Shown here in pieces: positions 22,856 to 25,114 of a stretch of DNA of 25,114 nucleotides; position 1 is the first letter of the stretch, and the number at the start of each line of letters is the position of its first letter. The DNA is taken from the NCBI GenBank assembly GCA_938008575.1, contig CALLKB010000234.1, positions 1 through 25,114 of the forward strand. The letters are read 5' to 3'. The position numbers and the translations under genes were made by a program. The notes under the pieces are model-generated. The model saw only the letters and a list, made by a program, of their open reading frames with translations, did not search any database and was not told where the DNA came from. Source of the DNA: an uncultured Cytophagaceae bacterium. Lineage in GTDB: Bacteria > Bacteroidota > Bacteroidia > Cytophagales > Spirosomataceae.

Positions 22856-24049
22856 ATGCGAATTTGGGGCATTAGATTCCTATTATGGGCCATCATCTCC
22901 TTCGCCAGTGGTAGTGTAGCATCACTTTTCCTCTGGGGCTTGCAATTCATCGCAGAAAATCGACAAACTTATTTTTTACTAGGACTTCCTTTGGTTGGTT
23001 TAATACTTGTATGGATGCGCAAATGGTCTTTCACCACATTAGGAACAAACGACCTCATCAAGCAGCTACACGGGGATACCCAGGTTACTTCTTTTTTCCA
23101 AGCACCTTATACTTTGGCCAGCACCTGGCTAAGTCATTTGGTTGGAGCATCTGTAGGTAGGGAAGGGGCAGCAGTATTCATGGGCGGCTCGATCGCAAAT
23201 GCTAGTACTGAGCCATTCAATATTTCGCAGGAGGAAAAATCCATTTGGCTACGCGCCGGAATGAGTGCAGGCTTTGCGGCAATTTTCGGAACACCTTGGG
23301 CCGGATGTTTATTCGGACTCGAAATTAAAGAAGTAGGCAAAATTCATTTTAGATCAATTTTTGCATGCCTTTCTACCGCTTTTGCAGCAAATCTCGTAAG
23401 TCTCCACGTGTACGGCACAAAACACGTTTTGTATCCCCACATTTTATTACCTGAGATTTCACCCGTATTTTGGGCCAAATTAGCGCTTATAGGCCTTTTT
23501 TTAGCCCTAATCGCACGCTTCTATTCGCGCTTAGAATCGATTATTTATTTTGCATCTGATAAATTACCCATACAGGCTTACCAAAAAGCGATTCTCGCGG
23601 GCCTTATTTTACTAGCGCTCTTTCAATTTCCCTTTTTTCAAGAGAGCATCGGATTGGGTTCCGAATATTTACTAAGACCCTTTGAAGAAAATTTTCAAGC
23701 GGGAACATTCGCTTTCCAAAAACTCATCGCGACTTGCTTGAGTCTTGGACTCGGCTATAAAGGGGGAGAGGCAACGCCCTTATTTTTAATCGGCTCACAT
23801 GCCATGGCAAGTTTTTCAGATCTAATCAATTTACCGGCTCCTTTTTTAGCTGCCTTGGGATTCACCTGCCTTTACATGGGATTAACAAAAACGCCCATCG
23901 CAGCAATGTGCATGGGTGTTGAACTATTCGGAAAAGATGCCTGGTTTTGTTACTTCATTGTTACCTTCATTGTTATCTATTTCTCCGAGAATAAAGGAAT
24001 TTTCAAATCACAAACATGGGCAACTTACATGCCTAAACTCCCATTTTAA
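22856..24049 (+). CDS. CLC-family anion antiporter, CLC-F (fluoride/proton) type
   Basis: A 397-residue polytopic inner-membrane protein without cytosolic CBS domains. It has GREGAAVFMGGSIA (101-114) with gating Glu103, and YKGGEATPLFLIG (301-313) with Glu305 and Thr307. By recall the GREG[TA]AVxMGGSLA and GGExTPLF motifs mark the CLC-F branch, which expels fluoride using protons, rather than chloride CLCs (GSGIP, GREGP and GGxFxP). GSGIP is absent. At 381-386 it reads GIFKSQ, with Phe383 where CLC proteins normally have the central Tyr. The start at 22856 (MRIWGIRFLL) begins the first membrane helix; the frame is open 45 codons upstream, but those overlap the promoter boxes and helicase leader. 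No fluoride riboswitch is seen. The M14 gene follows after 1 base. Confidence 0.85.
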   Translation: MRIWGIRFLLWAIISFASGSVASLFLWGLQFIAENRQTYFLLGLPLVGLILVWMRKWSFTTLGTNDLIKQLHGDTQVTSFFQAPYTLASTWLSHLVGASVGREGAAVFMGGSIANASTEPFNISQEEKSIWLRAGMSAGFAAIFGTPWAGCLFGLEIKEVGKIHFRSIFACLSTAFAANLVSLHVYGTKHVLYPHILLPEISPVFWAKLALIGLFLALIARFYSRLESIIYFASDKLPIQAYQKAILAGLILLALFQFPFFQESIGLGSEYLLRPFEENFQAGTFAFQKLIATCLSLGLGYKGGEATPLFLIGSHAMASFSDLINLPAPFLAALGFTCLYMGLTKTPIAAMCMGVELFGKDAWFCYFIVTFIVIYFSENKGIFKSQTWATYMPKLPF

Positions 24050-24050
24050 T

Positions 24051-25114
24051 ATGTACCATTTCTTTTTCGACAACTATTCACAGTACAAAGAAACACGAAT
24101 TCAAAAGCGTCGTTTTGACGAAAGTTTATGGCAAGAACTCATAAAAGAATGGACCAAATCTCCCTATTTACAGGTAACGAAAATTGGGGAAACGTTTGAA
24201 AAAAGAGCGATTCATGAAGTGAAATTTGGCCAAGGTCCCATTCAAATTATTGCTTGGTCTCAAATGCATGGCGATGAAGCAACGGCAACCATGGCATTGT
24301 GCGATATATTCAACTTTATCAACTCAAATGATTCAAGGTTTATTGAAATAAGGGAAATATTGCATCAGAATCTAAGCATTTCATTCATTCCATACTTAAA
24401 CGCGGATGGGGCTTCACAATGGACTCGTGAAACAGCATTAGGAATTGATATGAACCGCGATGCTCAACATTGTTATAGCCCGGAAGCAAGATTATTATCT
24501 GATTGGGCAGACCGCATACAACCTACATTTGCATTTAATCTACACGATCAAAATCGATTATACTCCGTAGGAAATTCGGCAAATCAAACGCACATTGCCT
24601 TCCTTGCAACGGCTGGAGATGAGGCAGGAACCTGGACAGATTCACGACTTCGCGCAGGTAAATTAGCCAATCGATTGACGCGATTAACACAAGAAAAAAT
24701 ACCCAATAAAGTAGCTAAATGGACCGACGAATTTAATCCACGTGCATTCGGAGATAACTTTCAAAAAAGAGGTTACGGATTACTTTTACTTGAGTCGGGC
24801 GGAGCAGGCTGGGACTTGGAAAAACAATCTTTACGCCAACTCAATGCAGCGATTTTATTAGATGCCTTTTACAGTATTGCAACAGGCACTTACCAACAAG
24901 AAAATATCGAAACCTATGAGGCTTTAGCAACAAACGAACGTCAAATATTCGACATAAAACTAACACAAGCTCCATTAGAATCAACAGGAAAAATTCGTGC
25001 TGACATTGGTCTAAACCTGAAAGAAACAGCTAGCGGGAAAACACAAATAAATTACACATGGACAGTCGAAGAAATAGGAGACCTTGCCTACATGCATGCA
25101 TTAAATACACAAGA
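24051..25114 (+). CDS. M14-family zinc carboxypeptidase, partial
   Basis: An open frame running off the right edge (354 codons visible). It has the M14 fold's zinc motif HxxE in QMHGDEATAT (His73, Glu76), NADG...IDMNRD (Asn117 to Asp137, the substrate-carboxylate arginine/asparagine region), the third zinc ligand His165 in FNLHDQ, and the catalytic Glu248 in LLLESGG. No signal peptide, so it seems cytosolic, similar to the predicted deacylase/peptidase M14 proteins of Bacteroidota. Residues from ~290 on are a C-terminal extension starting a beta-domain (substrate unknown). The ATG at 24051 is one base after the CLC stop, so the genes are co-transcribed. Confidence 0.9.
   Translation, partial: MYHFFFDNYSQYKETRIQKRRFDESLWQELIKEWTKSPYLQVTKIGETFEKRAIHEVKFGQGPIQIIAWSQMHGDEATATMALCDIFNFINSNDSRFIEIREILHQNLSISFIPYLNADGASQWTRETALGIDMNRDAQHCYSPEARLLSDWADRIQPTFAFNLHDQNRLYSVGNSANQTHIAFLATAGDEAGTWTDSRLRAGKLANRLTRLTQEKIPNKVAKWTDEFNPRAFGDNFQKRGYGLLLLESGGAGWDLEKQSLRQLNAAILLDAFYSIATGTYQQENIETYEALATNERQIFDIKLTQAPLESTGKIRADIGLNLKETASGKTQINYTWTVEEIGDLAYMHALNTQ

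Overview
The window reads as ordinary chromosome from a Gram-negative Bacteroidota, most likely of the order Cytophagales (inference). The signs are Bacteroidota-type -7 boxes (TAnnTTTG) ahead of several genes, little Shine-Dalgarno sequence, lipopolysaccharide synthesis (KdsC), a GH3-type beta-N-acetylglucosaminidase fused to a serine hydrolase, a long PurM of the Bacteroidota kind, an L27 protein with an Ala/Lys-rich tail, and a GH3-auxin-type adenylase. There are no tRNA, rRNA, CRISPR, transposase or phage genes. Coding density is high, and no stretch over 300 bases lacks a gene.

Layout. (1) 1-4474, minus: a cell-wall/nucleotide operon of a secreted GH3-serine hydrolase fusion, a TIGR01777 epimerase and a LOG-family protein cut by the window edge; each stop overlaps the next start. 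(2) 4586-6115, plus: tpiA and a HAD phosphatase, with near-identical GC-rich palindromes before and after the HAD gene. (3) 6116-6343: a convergent gap with a Fur-box-like palindrome and the second GC-rich hairpin, but no gene. (4) 6344-17844, minus: an Nfu-type iron-sulfur protein; rplU-rpmA with its own promoter and intrinsic terminator; hemB-purM preceded by a small XRE regulator; then a chain, in transcription order, of a 1474-residue secreted protein of unknown function, a PlsC-like acyltransferase, recO and an M61 peptidase, joined by overlaps or 1-base gaps. (5) 17930-18962, plus: kdsC and a gamma-carbonic anhydrase-like hexapeptide protein. (6) 18963-19113: a composite of two inverted REP-like hairpins with compensatory base changes, followed by a short direct repeat. 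(7) 19114-22720, minus: an operon of an RhlE-like DEAD-box helicase, a secreted TPR protein and a GH3-auxin-family adenylase. (8) 22856 to the end, plus: a CLC-F-like fluoride/proton antiporter and an M14 carboxypeptidase cut by the right edge. Its control region holds two face-to-face -7 boxes forming a 10-bp inverted repeat, and the helicase leader is predicted to fold.

No multi-gene novel system (defence, secretion, biosynthetic cluster) stands out. The best leads are small: the Fur-like site in a gene-free gap, the two palindrome families, the structured helicase leader, the large uncharacterised secreted protein, and catalytic-motif variants in the acyltransferase and the CLC protein.
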